A stretch of 64,000 nt of DNA from Cheilinus undulatus (lineage: Eukaryota; Chordata; Actinopteri; Labriformes; Labridae), in the NCBI RefSeq assembly GCF_018320785.1, contig NC_054884.1:18663667-18727666 (forward strand). The letters are read 5' to 3'. Numbering within the stretch: position 1 is the first letter of the stretch; every line of letters begins with the position of its first letter. The notes beneath the pieces were generated by a model. That model did not search any database. It worked only from the letters and a program-made list of their open reading frames with translations, and was not told where the DNA came from. Shown piece after piece: positions 22,201-36,700 of this stretch. Position numbers and translations under genes: made by a program.

Positions 22201-24683
22201 TTACTCACATAATTTACTATTACTTCTCTTATTCTATGTAACTGGAAAAAAAAGATTGTTCTCAGCTGATTAATTGTTTATGAAAAATACAAATTAATTG
22301 GAAGTGAAACTGCAGAGAACACACAGGGAATAAACAGTACATGCTCAAACAGGCTGTTACACTTTATTACACTTACATTTTTAACATTTGCTGTTTGTTC
22401 TGGATAAAGGCTGAAGAGGGAGGGAGACACACATGCCTCTCTCATTGTTGCAAACATGACACAAAAAATACAAACACCTTACAATAAAAGTAATAAACTC
22501 TCTTGTTAAATGAAACCAACACCTCTCAGACACAGTCTAATCAGCAAAAGAAAAAAGTTTGCTTGCAAGTTCCACAGCGGAGAAGAACATGTCAGGATGA
22601 TGAATGGATTGGATGTAAATAGAAGGAATTTGAGATGATGGCGGTCTGCTCATGTGCAGCACATTTGTCTGAGGCTTACATTCCACAGAAATGGTTTACA
22701 CTGAAAGTACAAACATTTCTAATGCAAAGGTTTTGATTTTGAAAAAAGGAAAGGAGATTCAGACTCAGGAGCAGTGCAGGTTCTTTGAAAGAAGAAGCCT
22801 TTAAATTAGGATAACTTAGACACCGACACATGAGGAGTGAGACACACATGCTCACTGACATGAGAACATAGCTGCACATGCAGCCGCCAGGCAGAAAGTG
22901 ATGACACTGCTGTGCTCAGTTTGTGCTGCTGCTGCGATTGACAGGTGGCCCAGGCAGCTATTTACAGTAAAGGCTCCTTCAATAGCCTGGTTCTACTATG
23001 TGACCTTCAATAGAGCTCTGGTACACTGAAACTCAGCCCGATGGAGCACCTTTCACACTACCCATATCCCCTTCTCTCTACTGTGTGCCAAACTACCGCT
23101 CTTGTTTTAGTCACACTTCTCACAGAGACTCTAGTACTGAAGTTTTATTTCATTTCTTTGCACCACATGCAGTTTGTCAAAGTTTTAGTTCAGCTTTTTG
23201 TCCTTTCATGCTTTCTAGCAAAAACATTAGATGAAAAGACAAATACTGCTCTTGTTTATGTGCCAAAGATTAAACAGGAAAACATGCTAAATGGAGCATA
23301 CGGATTGACTGTAATTTTTATGTGAAAGATAGGAGCTTATTTGACATATCCAGCTGTCCCACGATGCACTGTGGCTTTTTAAGCCAATGTGGAGCCTTTC
23401 CAGTCAGCCAGCAAATGGCATACAACTAAAAGCAACTGTTCTTAACATATTTAATGTGTACCAATAAGATTTTAATAAATATGTATCTGCGTCAGAAATG
23501 AGCATAGCTGCTAATCTTCCACATATTACCTGGTGCTAGCCAGGTGCTAGCTAACTTTACATAGCATGCTTCAAAAGTACATGCTGACCTGATATGAACA
23601 TATTACACTGTCCTAGTGTGTAGTAGGCAGGGCCTGTATGGTTTTGGACACAGCTTTAGTGCTAAACTAAGTTAATCTAAGCTTAACTAAGCTAAGATAG
23701 GCTTAGCTAAAGTAAGCACAGGCATGGAGCTTCACTAACTTGTATGCTCTGCATCAGTTCCAAATTTTCTGTCTACATTAGTAGAATCATGGGTGAATAA
23801 GCAATATTGTTTTTATCCTGAAACATTCTAACCCCGATATGAATCCAGACTGAGACCTGGCTATAGTACATGCTTTAACAACCCCTGTAATAAGTGACTA
23901 TGAATTCAATTAGTAAGGTTAGAAAATGTACAGCCAGCCATTTTTAAAGTCTTCTGATAAGGCTGACCAATCCATTTTATAAAGTAGGTTGTGTCTGGCT
24001 GGTCTCAATAACACCAATATTGTTTTATTGTTTCACAATGATTTAACTAACAGATTAACGTGAAGGAGTACCCCAGGGATCTGTCACGGAGCCACTTCTA
24101 TTTTTGCTGTAAAACTGTAGATCCATTTTGTGATAACATGATAAAATGTATGACCAGAGTGTTCCTGACTGAAATATGTAATATACCAGGGCATAAGTCT
24201 GCCAGAATGAGTATGCAATTATGGTTATACCTGTAATTATTTTGTTTGAAGTTTGTTTGTCTTTTTCTCTCTTTTACAATATTGCTACAGGGCACACATG
24301 GACAGAGACCTTGGTCTCAGTAGGGTTTTGCTGACAATTTATAGCAACTATTTGGCCAGAAACAACAAAATATAAACCAATGTGCTCTGACAGTTTTCCC
24401 TGTAACATTATTATAGTTTCAGTCTAACAGTTAACACCTATAAAAACCATACAGAGATTTCCAGCCATCAGATTACAATTACAGCAATATAGACATAATA
24501 GAATAGGCAAATGAAAAACATAAAATATATCATGCCACATAATAAATACATAAAATTGTCTTTGGCATTAAATGATTGCACACCTAAAATAAAATGTGCA
24601 TAAATTGCATTTATTTAATACTGTAAAGAGGAGTGATGGTTGCTTTCCTTTCACTCTTTTTTTCAGTTCAAAGCTATTTAAAC
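22201..24683. other. Gene-free interval between hrc and trpm4
   Basis: No exon with matching splice sites is recognised. A short TTAGCTAAG-like tandem run is at about 23660-23715. It may contain trpm4 3' UTR sequence at its right end. Confidence 0.45.
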
Positions 24684-24689
24684 TTTATT
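24684..24689 (-). terminator. Candidate trpm4 polyadenylation signal
   Basis: TTTATT on the plus strand is AATAAA on the transcribed strand, about 105 nt past the trpm4 stop. A second AATAAA lies at 24610-24615. Either could define the 3' end. Which one is used cannot be told from sequence. Confidence 0.45.
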
Positions 24690-24791
24690 TGGTTAGTGAG
24701 TCCATTGATGAACCCGACTGGAAAACAGTAAGACCAGTGGGTGGCTGTTTCTTACCAACCCTGAGCAAGTGAACGCATCATTAAGGCAGAA

Positions 24792-27700
24792 TCAGGAAGA
24801 ACTGGAAGAGGAGGGGAAAGCATCTGCGCAGAGGAAAGAGACGTGAGATAAGTGAGGGGATGTGTTGGGTAAGAAAGCCTGCAGGCCAGCAGTTACAAAT
24901 CAAACAGACCAGTCAAACACGCTCAGTGAATACACATGTGACTCTTGACATGAAGATACTTAAGATACATGTATGAAATTACCTCTTAATGTAGGGGGAG
25001 GTCGGGGAGGTTTGAATGTGCTTCCCTGTGCCAAAGTATCCACGATCCAGCTGAGAGCATTAGAGCAGTACTCCATCTGAGAGGGGGGATCAGAGGTGTC
25101 AAAAGCTTTTTATTGATGGGCAGGAACTCAAAGACTTCTTCTTTAGCAGTACAGTGCAGTTAGTATGGGATATATGCTGACTTTTATAGTCTAATGTTAA
25201 TTTTTACAGCAAATTGGGAGGTAAGGCCTCACCAAACATTCTGAGTTCTAGTTTCATTACAGATACACACTATATATACAAGAGTGTTATGAGAATGACT
25301 GGCTGGTCATTTCCAGTCCAGTTTATATCAAAGGTACACGGTGGGGCTGAAGTCAGGGTTCTGTGCGGGCCAGTCCAGTTCTTGCACACCAAACTCATTA
25401 AACCATGTCTTTTTTAGTCCCTGCTTTGGAGCACAGTCATGTTGGAACAGAAATGGGCCTTCCCCAAACTGTTAGCACAAAGTTGGAAGCACAGCATTTT
25501 CCAGAACATCTTGGTATGCTGAAGCATTAAAATTGTCCTACACTGGAGATAAGGAGCTCAGCCCAACCCCTGAAAAACAGCCCCATAACATCATCCCTCT
25601 TCCACCAAACTTCAACAGTTTGCACAGTGCAGACAGGCAGGTAACATTTCCCCAGCCTCCGCCAAAACCAGATCCAGCCATCTGACTGTCAAGCAGAGAA
25701 GTGTTGATTTATCACTCTACAGAATGCATTTCCACTGCACAGTTTTTGTGCTTACATTAACACTGGTAGCAGTTCAGAACTCTTCAGCTATGGAATCAGC
25801 AAAGCAACTTTCACACACCATGCACCTCAGCAGTTGTTGACCCCACTCTGTGATTTTACGAGGTCTTCTGCTTTCTAGCCTATTGCTTTTGTTCCTAAAT
25901 GCTTCCACTTTCTAATAATATCACTTACAGTTGACTGTGGAATATCCAGCAGGGATAAAGTCACTGAGCTCTTCAGAACAGCCCACTCTGTATCACAAAT
26001 GCCTGCAAATGGAGACTGCATGGCTCCATACCAGTCATACTTGGCCATGGCCAACCAACCAGTTGTCTTACTTTGAATGTTGTGTTTTTAATGTATATTG
26101 TTGTACCTGCTTATGAATTTTGGGATCGCAGGATTTTAATTCCAAAGGAATCTACAGGGGATGTAGGGGTGGAGTAGGTCAGAGACATATTTAAGTGTCT
26201 GCCCTTACAGTGCATTATTAACAAACACAAAGATTGTGAAGTGAATACTAAAATCAATCAGGTGCCAAGGTAGGGTAATTAAATGGGAGTAATGTGAGAT
26301 AACTTGCAAAACCTTTTGAACAGCCTTGCAGCAGTGTTTTAAACAATTTGTAGACATTGAGGGCAAACTTAATTAGGCAAGTGAAAAGAGAATTATATTA
26401 GGCAAGCCAAACAGACATAAAAGCAAGAATAAGAACTTTTAACTTGACTTGTGATGATGTAGTTTTCAGTTTTGTAGTGTTTCTTTCTTCTTATTCTTCT
26501 GAGTCTGCTTTCACAGACTTAGCTGCCATTTCTCTTGCAACACCCTAATTATGCTAAGCTGTGAGCTGTCCAGATGCTTTATCTTAACTGTAAAGACAGT
26601 GTTATTGGTATTGGTACAGTGGTACTGACTCCTTTACAAATACAACAAGAAACTATTGTTTTTTTCCATACACAGGTTAACAGAGGGTTGCCTTTTGCCA
26701 ACAAGGGGCATGCAACCCTCCCTTATGTCGCTTACTGTTGATATCAATATCAGAACATGGAGATCTAGCTGACATATAAGTTACCATGTTATATGTGGAG
26801 GAGTGACATTTATCTAACCTCCCCATAGGCTAGGATTACTCAGCACACATGTTCTTATACAGTAGTGTCCTTAATGTACCAAGAATGACACGTTTAGCAC
26901 ACATTGATAGATTAAGGAGTGAAAGATAAGTTTAATGCTTTAATGTTACCTCGTTCTCCAGAGCCCTCAGTCTGTGGTCAAAATCTCTGCTCTCAGTCAT
27001 ATGTTTAAGGACCCCATCCACTCTGAAACAGGAGCATGATTGAGACTCAGAAATAAGTTTCTTTGCTGTGTTAGTGTAGAAGGGTATGCTTACTTGGCAG
27101 ACATCCGTTTGAGCCTCTCAGAGTCGCTGCTTTTCTGGATTTTGTTCTGGGCAGTCAGAAAGTCCTCCTTCTGGATGGTTTCCCATGTCATTAACCTGTT
27201 AGCAGCTTTACCTGTTAACTGCAGCACTGGACAAAAAACACCAAGATCTTTTAGAATTATTACCTGCCGGCAAAGCTGTGGTAATTCCCCTGCCAAGCAC
27301 AAGGACCATAGCGTCTCATTCAGCATGTATTTTAATAATTAGGCATTAGGGTTGGGGTGGAGTATTGACGCATAAATCATCATCCTTACTACTGTGACAC
27401 AATGACTGAATTGCTAATGCCTAATCTTGATTGAAGTTGGTCAAAGGAAAAGTTTACAGCTGGATCAAGACCAGCAACAGTGGATATCAGTGAATAAAGA
27501 CATTAACCCTTCACTTTACCCTGTGATAACCGCCCTTATTATGAGCAAAATCAAATAAAGTGATCCAATTTCTGTTCAGATACTGACCAAAGTGGTGGAT
27601 CTTGATTGATGGCACTTTGCGGATGTTCCTCTTGATAAACAGATTGATGTGAGAAAGGATGATGAAAGGAGGAGCGAGGGAAGGCCGGGAGTGGTACTGA

Positions 27701-30700
27701 ACTATCAGGTTGTAGCGCTGGAACTTCCAGTAGATGTCACTGTTAGCCTGCACCTCAGAGAAAGTATGGCTGAAGAAAAAGGACAAGAAATATTGCAGAG
27801 ATTAAGCATGATGTTGTAGCCAGAGAGTCAGACTTACTGACATCTTAGTTCTCTACCTAAACATGGCGATGAGCAGGTTGATGAGCAGGATGTTGGTGAC
27901 CAACAGATACACAACCAGCAGGATCACCACCAGCCAGTTACTGTTCTGAACTCTGCACGGCTCATCACCGTTCCGAATCAGAGACACGTTGTGTGTGCAT
28001 TCCATGTCCCAATGCTTCCCCACTGGCATAGACACAAAATAAAGAGTGATAATTAATTACCTTTCTTTACTGTACTTTATACTTGGCTTTCAGGTTTTTG
28101 AGACAGCAAAACTGTTTTTTTTGTGTGTGTGTTAAAGTTTTGCTTTTAAACAGTAACTATTTGTTTTATATCATACATAATGCTCACAATCCTACCATCC
28201 ATCTCTTCCACTGGAATCTGTCCAAATATGTGCAAATATGGGCGGTAGAAAACACGCCTAAAGATGCGATCAAGTCGAGGGTCATAGGAGTAAAGCAAAG
28301 CCTGATTGGCCACTCCATATGCCATCAGCCACACTCCCAGGAAGAAGAGGAAGAAGAAGACATCCTTCATCTAAACAGGAGAAAATAATCAACTTTCTGC
28401 CGTTACATTCTCATAATACGTTCTCTGTACATAGAATGTCTATTATAATGTTTTTATGGGAAATTCTTCCAGTGTTTGCAGAATGCTCATTTGATGACAC
28501 AATTGTAAATCTTACTTCTTCTCCAGTGCATCAGATTTAAAAGCAAGAAAAAGGGAACTCACATTTGTGTTAAAAAGATGCAAATTCACTTAAAAGGCTG
28601 ACTGTAAACAAAGAAACATCACTTTGGGAAACCCTTCTCACCATCTTGCCAACAATAATGATTTTTGGTCCCAGCTGTCTGTGAATGGCAAAGATGTGAA
28701 TGAGGCGGATGGTGAAGACCATGTAGGTCACACACAGGACATCTCTGCCAAATCCATATGTCAACTTGAACATCCTGAAACACAGGGACAATTAAACTCT
28801 GAGGTAACAGCACCACCCAGTGGTCAAATAGTAAAATAACTGCGGAATCTCAACTCCAAGAGAACAAGTTAGGAGTGTGGAAACAGTCTGCATATCCAGC
28901 ACACAGGATAAATGAGTAAGATTTTAAAGACGTCTCTTTAAAAATGTGATAAAAACTGATTTTAACATTAACTTCTAAAGCTCCTCAAACTCCACATCAG
29001 TGGTTTTAAACTAGTCTAGCCGTAGTGTAGACCACCACCTCCTAATCAATAAGAAATTGCAACTGCATTTCTGAAAAAAATTCAACCCCTTAAATGTTTA
29101 ATGCAAAGTGTTGCAGTTTGGACCTTTGACAAAAAATGTTGCTGGATAAAGAGGGAGAACAAAAAAAAAAAAAAAAACATGATTAAGAAGTGCATTATGG
29201 GTGCTGGGATTGGTTCAGTTGGCAGAGTAGGCATTTAAAGAGACGACAGTCCTGGACGCACTAGTCCAGGATTGATTCCTAATTCCGTCTCATGCTTGTA
29301 GCACGCTTCCTCCATTCTCCCTCCCCACGTTTAGAGGATTAGGGTTGTGGGTGAACGAAGAAATAATATTGTGCACTTCGGGAGGAAATTCACAATGAGG
29401 AGAAAAAAAGTGGAAATGTTGAGAAATAATCAAAATACAATTTCGGTTTTAAAGCCGAAATGGCTGGAGTAAAGTCAACTCCTCGACAGCCAGGGACTGA
29501 CTTCAGTTGGACTTGCAAGAGTTTTAACAATGTAACACAGACAACACTTAACACTGACAATCACACTGTGTTTGAGCTAAAAGAGAAAGAATCTCGGTGT
29601 TGGTAAATCAAGTACTGAAGTAAAGATGCATATGCTCATCATTGATAAAAGGTGTTTTGTAGAGACAGCCAAGATCCAATGCTTGCTATGGTCCAATAAG
29701 GCTCAACTTTATCCTCAAAATTGGACTTTTTTCCTCAAAATTGTATTTCAACTTTATTCTCAAAATTTTGACCTTTTTTTCTCATCATTTTAAAACTTTA
29801 ACTTTAAAACTTTATTTCAACTTCATTCTCACCATGTATTCTTAAATCTTGAAATTGAATTTCAGCTTTATTCTGAACATTTCAACTTTTTTTCTCATCA
29901 TTTTGACTTTATTCTTGAAGAGCAGAGCATATTTTTCCTTTACTGCTGGCTCTAATCCTTTTCTGTATAAATAAGATCTCAAAAAAACAAAACAAAAATA
30001 AAGCCAGCCTACTTTTTACTGGGCAAACTGAGTAAAACAAAATATATGGATGTATGTCCACTTTCCATAGATCATACATTTCTTGCCACAGTCTCCCAGT
30101 CAGGCACACATTCGTAATCCACCAACCTTGTGACCCACTTTTGGATTCTTAGCCACCAGTTGAGAACCACTGCTCTAAATATAACGGTAACAGGGTGGCA
30201 GTGGCTCAGTAGGAGCTGCAGCAGTTCATTTTGCAAGGATTTGGGCTGGGAAATGGAGGGTCTCTGGTAAAAGTTCAGTCAAACCAAGTGCTGAAATTGG
30301 TCTGGAGAGGTGCCAGTTCACTTTCTGAGTGCTAGTGAGGCACTGAAGCCCCAGCTGCTTGGGCTGCTGTTTCATATAATCCTGTTTGAGTATGTATTCA
30401 GCCTACGAGTGATTTTACTCTCAACAACAAAGTTTAAAAAAAGGAATTTCCCTTGAGGAGTTTAAGAAGGATATCTTCAAATAAACAAAGACATAACCCC
30501 CAAAATTAGGCAGATCTCTGTGTTTATCATGAGAGTCTGTACTGCTTTTATCTGGGGTCAAAAGCAAAGCAAAGCAAACCAAGAGTTAAAAAAGCCAATA
30601 ACTTAATCAAAAAGGGAACTTGCTACATTTTTAAAACTGTGCAATATACAGACAGGATCTTTTTGGCATGATTTTGTAGTGAAACTCTTTGTAGATAATG

Positions 30701-33700
30701 TGTAACTGTTGTCTGTACCTGCAGATGAGTCCTATGATGAACAACGAGATGGCAATGAGGTCACACTTGTTCCACACGTCTTGAATGTACAATCTGATCC
30801 TCTGACGCCACGTTTTCGTCCCCAAAAAGAATGTCTTATCAAGGAAAAAAAATCATTTAGCAAGTTTTATTAAAAGGGCAAAAGCTTTTCAGCATTTATT
30901 GAAGTTTTAGTGTGTTTTGTCTTCAGTATTTGGCTGGTAGATTCAGGTGAACATGACTGAAACTTCTTATCTATTTAATAATGAATCTCACCAAAGTTTC
31001 ATGTTGAGTACATATCAAACATTTCTCAGTGCTCACCTCTCTGATCTCCTCACACACGATGGTGAACACCCAAAAGTACAGCACATACTCAGTGATGGCC
31101 GGCCCTGCAGGCGGCGGGGGTGCAAAGTCAACCAACAGCACATAGGCGAACAGCAGCAAGAAGAGGAAGTACATCAGAACGTTGCCCAAAAATGAGGTAA
31201 CAGGTGCGAACCAGAACTGCCGCCATCTTGACACAATGAACGGACGCTTTGGAGGTCTGCGAGAGTGGGGTATGCCTAAAATCAAGGTTAGTGGATTTAA
31301 ATTAGGAGCTTCACACAGAGAAACAGATCCTTAAAAATGTTCAAATGCTGCTACCTTTGATGGTTGCTGTCCTGGGAGAGTATGATCCCTGTGCATCAGC
31401 TTCACTGGAACAACAAAAACATGATTTTAACGGGCCAAAACAAACAAAGATTTCTCTCTCTCTGTCTCAAGTAATGTTTTCTTTTAAAAACTTTAGGAGC
31501 AATGCATCCCAGAAAATTAAATTGGTATTTGATTTTTTTTTTAAGATTTACATGTGTTTGATGTCTGAGAAAGAAAAGATTGTGGTCCCGTAGAGGCTGT
31601 CACTGTCCCGGCCTGGTCCATCTTCACTAGGCTTCCCCTGCTGCTCCTCCTGATGCTCTTCTTGTTCCCTGTGAGGTGGATGATGTTGAAGATGATCACT
31701 TTTGAGATATGACAGCCCTGATTTCTAGGAAAAACAAGGACTGATAATTGACTGGATTTAACCTGAAGGAGATGAGGTTTGTGTAGCAGAGGACAGGGCA
31801 GAAGAAGGTGAGCAGGAGCTTCCACACCTCCGTGTTTCTCTTCATGTCACCCCACCAGATCTGAGACAGCAGGGACTAGAAGACAAGAAAATTTACCAAC
31901 TGTAACTTATTGATAAAAATAAAAGACAGCTGTGCTGCACGTGCAGTATTTTATCATCATCACAAAGACAGAATGTTGAATTAATCTAATTTCTTTGCAA
32001 GGATATCATAAGTGATTCTAACTTCCTGAAAAGCTTGAGCTGCTTAAATTGACATCAGTGAACTGAAATGTTTTCTTCCTTTCATCGATCTCATGGGTGT
32101 GGAAAAAGTATTGCACCTGTACTCCATCATGACTGAAGAAAAGCCTTGCATCAGCGCCCATGCCCATCTGGAGGCAGGTGGTGCCGCCCCAAACAGGAGA
32201 TTTCCTGATCAGCAGGGTGAAAGAGCGGCTTTCATCGCTGCGATAACAGGAGCTGAAGACGTCTGAGAACAGGAAAACATTGTTGCAGGAAGGTTTTAAT
32301 TGCATGTTGCTGCTCAGAAATAAAAAAAAAACTGAAATGATTGTCATAAAATGCAAACGTCAAAAAACTGGTTTGCTTTTAGAGTGGCCAAAAATATGTA
32401 TGAAAAATATGAAATTCCATGTCTACAACAGTCATGAAATAAGGTCAAACTTGACTGCAACAACACTATTATTTCTCTCATTTACAATTATTTGTGATTC
32501 TTATATTGAACATTAATGGATAAGGCATCTATGGTCTCACCGTGTGCTATGTTCTCAAACCTCTGAGCGAGCTCCTTCATGGATAGTTTGGTCTCCGTCT
32601 CCACCTCCAGCTTGGACAGCTCCCTCAGAATCTTACAGCCACTCAGAGCACTTAGCACTGATTCTCCAGCCTGAGACAGACACAGGGAAAGTCACAGAAC
32701 ATAAACTCCTTGTTGTGAAGTGTTGATAGCTGATTTAAAATGTATATACAGCAGTTTAAAACAACCACAGTTGACCACAGCACAGCATGGCAATGAAACA
32801 CAATGAAAAATAATTTAAAAAACCAACAGGAGAGCGCACAGATGGCCTAGCGGTCTAAAGCACTACCCATGAACGCGGGCGGCCCGGGTTCCAAACTGGC
32901 CCTCCCATTTCCAACTCTATCCACTGTCCTGCTCTATCGAATAAAGGCACGAAAAGTCCAAAATAAATCTTAAAAAAAAAAAAAAAGGAACAGTTTGAAT
33001 AGAGTAGAAAATGTCATTTAACATTTATTTAACCAGGTTAGCCCCATAGAGATCAAAGATCTATTTTTCATGGGGACCTGGCCAAGAATGGCAGTAACAC
33101 ACAGTTTCAACACACTTACTTGGGAAACAAGCCAAAATGTGAAAGAATGAAAGGGTCAAGATTGTGTTTTCTATTAAGAGGCTGCAGAATATCACCCCAT
33201 GAAGCTGACTACATAGTTGACAGAAAGAGTTGAGAGATAGTTAAGAGTTTGCACAAAGCCAAAGCTGAAAGAGTAGGGTTTAAATATTTTTCTTCACAGC
33301 TGTAGTGGTAAGGGTTGTTGCTAAAAGCTGCCATTACAAATCTTTAGCTGTGCTGCAGCAAATATTGCAGTTTGTTTTGATGTATGATAGGTGCAAGAAT
33401 TTGACTAGTTTTTCTCACCATCTCCCAGAAGAAGGTGGCCATCTCACTGCGGTTCTGCAGGACGGCCCATATGAAGAGAGAAGCCCAGGGGTAGAGACAG
33501 CGTGTCCCTCTGTACAAACAGTCCCCACGCAACAGCTTACTGGCACGCTGAGGATGAAGAAAAGATAAAGCCACAGCCTGCAGTGTTACTTCTCGTGTCT
33601 TACAGCTTTAGTACTGCATTTTCAGAAAAAGTTAAGAGTACCCTCAAAGCTCTCCTTTTTGATGAAATTTGTTCTAAGCCTATAGCCTTGTAGTAAAACG

Positions 33701-36700
33701 GCTGGCAGACATCACCCATTAACAGCTCCAAAACCCCTGAAACCTGAGGAAAAGAAAGAATATAACAAACACAATGATTTTTATATTTCTATATAAAAAG
33801 ATCAAAATGAGCTCTTGGGTGTAAAAGCCTCACCTCAAACAGGCTGATCTCCGTCCCCGGGCCACTCTGCATGTTCTCTGCTGCAACTTTAGATGGAGAC
33901 TCCTGCATGTTTGAGGATGATGTCACAGGAGCTGCAATTCCCAGGCGCTCCACCAGGCGGCGCTGCAGCTGCTGGTAAAGTACCGTGCCATCAGCCACAG
34001 AGCAGTACAGGCTCTCCAGCCTGCCATATGTTAGGTAGTCCAGGATGTTGAGGCCATTCTCAGTGAAGAGACGCACAAACTGAGGTTTGTCGTTGACCAG
34101 GGCGTCAGTCATGGAGTCCTCCAAGTCTTCATACTGTTTCAGAGGATGAAGAGGTTATGTTAGTCAGCTTTAGATGTCAATTTGAAAAAAAAAATATTGA
34201 TCTCTTCACTTTATATACTTCTAAGAGGAAGTATTTTTCTGAACGCAAAGCCTGATATGTTTTCCCTCCTCACCCTCCACTGGATGTCTCCGTTAAAGAG
34301 TTCACTCTTGGCGATGTCGACTCTGTTCCACGTGACCGCCAGCTTCAGCTCTTCATTGTAAGGGCTGGCATCGACTGATGCACGATGCTTGCTCGCTGAA
34401 AAAAATAACAGTGCAAACTTTAACATAAAAATAGTATAAAATAGTTGAACAGTCTACTTCTGAAACCAAGGATAGCTAAATCATTGGACTAAAATTAAAA
34501 AACAATCATTTTATCTGGATTTAATAGGGTTAACCTTGGTTTATTTTATATGTTTTCTCTGGTTTTCTATTCCTCTTTTTTAATATAGATTTACTGATTT
34601 TTTGCTCATGTTTTCTTTATTTGAATATCGTGTTAATACATTTTTGATTGTTACTGTTTATTTAAACTATCTGATCTTGTTTTATGAAGCACCTTGGGGC
34701 ATAGAATTGCCAGTTAGGCAAAGCCTCATGTATGCATGCAGCCAGGGTTCAAGTCTGACCCATGGCCTCTTCCCTGAATGTCATCCCCCACTCTCTGTTT
34801 CCAACTCTATCCACTGTCTTTCTCTGTAATAAAGACGTCAAAATCCCTCAAATAAATCTACATAAAAAAAACGCTTATAATTATTTTCTTCTGTTTCTTT
34901 TATTTCTTTTAATGCTGTCTTCTGTAAAGCACTTGGGATCAACCGTGTTGTGTGTAAAGTGCTATATAAATAAAGATGATTTGATATGATCTATTATTGT
35001 CTCTCTTTATTTGCATTTTCATTTATCTCTTCTACAGGCAGAGGCTAGTTCATCATTATCTCTACATCTTTTTGTCTTCTTACCATAGTTATTATTGACT
35101 GTCAAATAAAGTCACCTTACTTTGTCTAGCCTTGTTAGTTCATTTATTGTTTATGTTATATTTGTATTACCTCCAACCAAGGCTTTGAGCAGGACTGTAT
35201 CAAAGTCATTTGGGCCCTCCTGCTCTCCATGGTAGACTGTGATGAAGTCTCTGTTCTGGTAGATGCTCAGAACCTGAACATAAAGACCAAGGACACAGAA
35301 AACAAGAAATTTGGGATTAACTAATGAGCAGAATTATATTTTATATTCGGAAACAACACTATGAAGAGTAACCATGACTTCATTTATTCATAGCTGCTCC
35401 TTAAATGCATTCATAAACGACATGGATAAGAAAGAACGGTGTCAGCTAATCTAATTGGTTCTGTCACAATTTTAAATATTACTTTTAACATAAGTTGTTG
35501 ATTGAAGCAAGCAAACATTATGAATGTAGAACGTACACTTAACCTATATGTTGGATTTAGGAATCCAAGTTGGCTTTATACAAATGTATTTAAAGGTGAA
35601 AACCCCTGTTCTAGGGCAGTGGTTCTCAACTGTTGTTGGCTCAGGACCCAACGCCAACTCCTAAAAGAGCAATCGCAATCCAAATTTCTGACATTTTATT
35701 TTCCAATCAGGTTTATACGGTGAAACATATGGCTGTCTGGAGTTCGGACTGTAAAGAACATGGCAAAAAAGGGAGACTGCAGAAAATTCTGCAAAGTCCC
35801 CTGGAAAAGTATCAAAGAAGATTCCCAAAAGTTTCTGGGACACATTCCTATTAAGATTCTAAAATGAATCTTAGGTTTCCCAAAATTTTCTGACGTTTCC
35901 AGTGAAAATAAAAATCCTGAAGTTTTCCTAGAAACAGCCTGGAAAAGACTCCTGAAAGGGTCCTGAAACTGTTAAATACTTTTCTGTGAAATTTCACAGG
36001 AAAAGTTCCAAAGAATATATTACCAAGAGTTTCTTGGAAAATTTGCCTGTAAAAAAATCCCCAAAATTGAGGATAAACATTTCTACTTTTTGAAGGGAAT
36101 TGCTTTAAGTTTTCATTTTTTTTTTGTTTTCCTTTCTGCTGTCAGGCAAATTACAACTACTGAGAATAAAATTTAAAAGTGCTTCATAGACTTGTAAATG
36201 AATTTTTGTTCCTTGTACACATTCCAGACTCACTGGAAACCACTTTTGGGAGAGCCTCTGTTTCTTGAGTATACCAAGATGCAGTCGTGGAGAAAACGCA
36301 AGTGCCATCAAGGTTCATTTTCACTGAGATCCTCACTTGTGTATCTTTGTGAAATAAATGGTGCCTTGCTGAAGGGCATTTCAGCAATGTGCTGGAAATT
36401 AACAGGCATCTTAACAGCTACCACACCAAATTCCAGACTTGGTCCGGCCAGGACTTTGATCAGCCAGGGCATGCACCAACGACTCTCCCCAACCCAAGTC
36501 CTTACCAGCTGAGCCACTATTGTGTGGCTGCATCAAGAGTTTTAATCACTGTCTTTGGAAGAAACAGCAGATACTTAATTGTGTTTGTTCAAAAGAGAAG
36601 GAGACTAAAGTGCAGGTAGATTTGATGACAAAGGCCATTGTCACATCCATGATACTGTTAAGGGAACAATCACTCCATGTTGAGAGAGCTGAAACAGAAA

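Larger units (their letters stand above)
24792..31275 (-). other. trpm4: trpm4 exons 19-28: six helices, pore, TRP helix, coiled coil
   Basis: S1 is about 850-875 ([15 protein letters not shown]), S2 888-902, S3 925-942, S4/S4-S5 in exon 21 ([18 protein letters not shown]), S5 990-1008 and S6 1076-1101. The filter FGQIP lies at 1037-1041, followed by acidic VEEMD. This matches the TRPM4/5 monovalent-selective filter. The outer pore loop has Cys1055 and Cys1069 and an N-glycosylation sequon at Asn1058. The TRP helix follows ([11 protein letters not shown]), and a C-terminal coiled coil ([33 protein letters not shown]) should drive tetramer assembly. The last exon adds only a serine run. Confidence 0.92.
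31355..35273 (-). other. trpm4: trpm4 exons 9-18: ankyrin-like middle region and linker
   Basis: Residues 379-825. Landmarks: [18 protein letters not shown] and NGDIQWR (exon 10), [19 protein letters not shown] (exon 11), [20 protein letters not shown] (exon 13), [20 protein letters not shown] (exon 15), and QIWWGDM with [14 protein letters not shown] (exon 16). Exons 17-18 encode a hydrophilic His/Gln/Glu-rich linker just before the first membrane helix. Its sequence is poorly conserved across the family. Confidence 0.88.
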
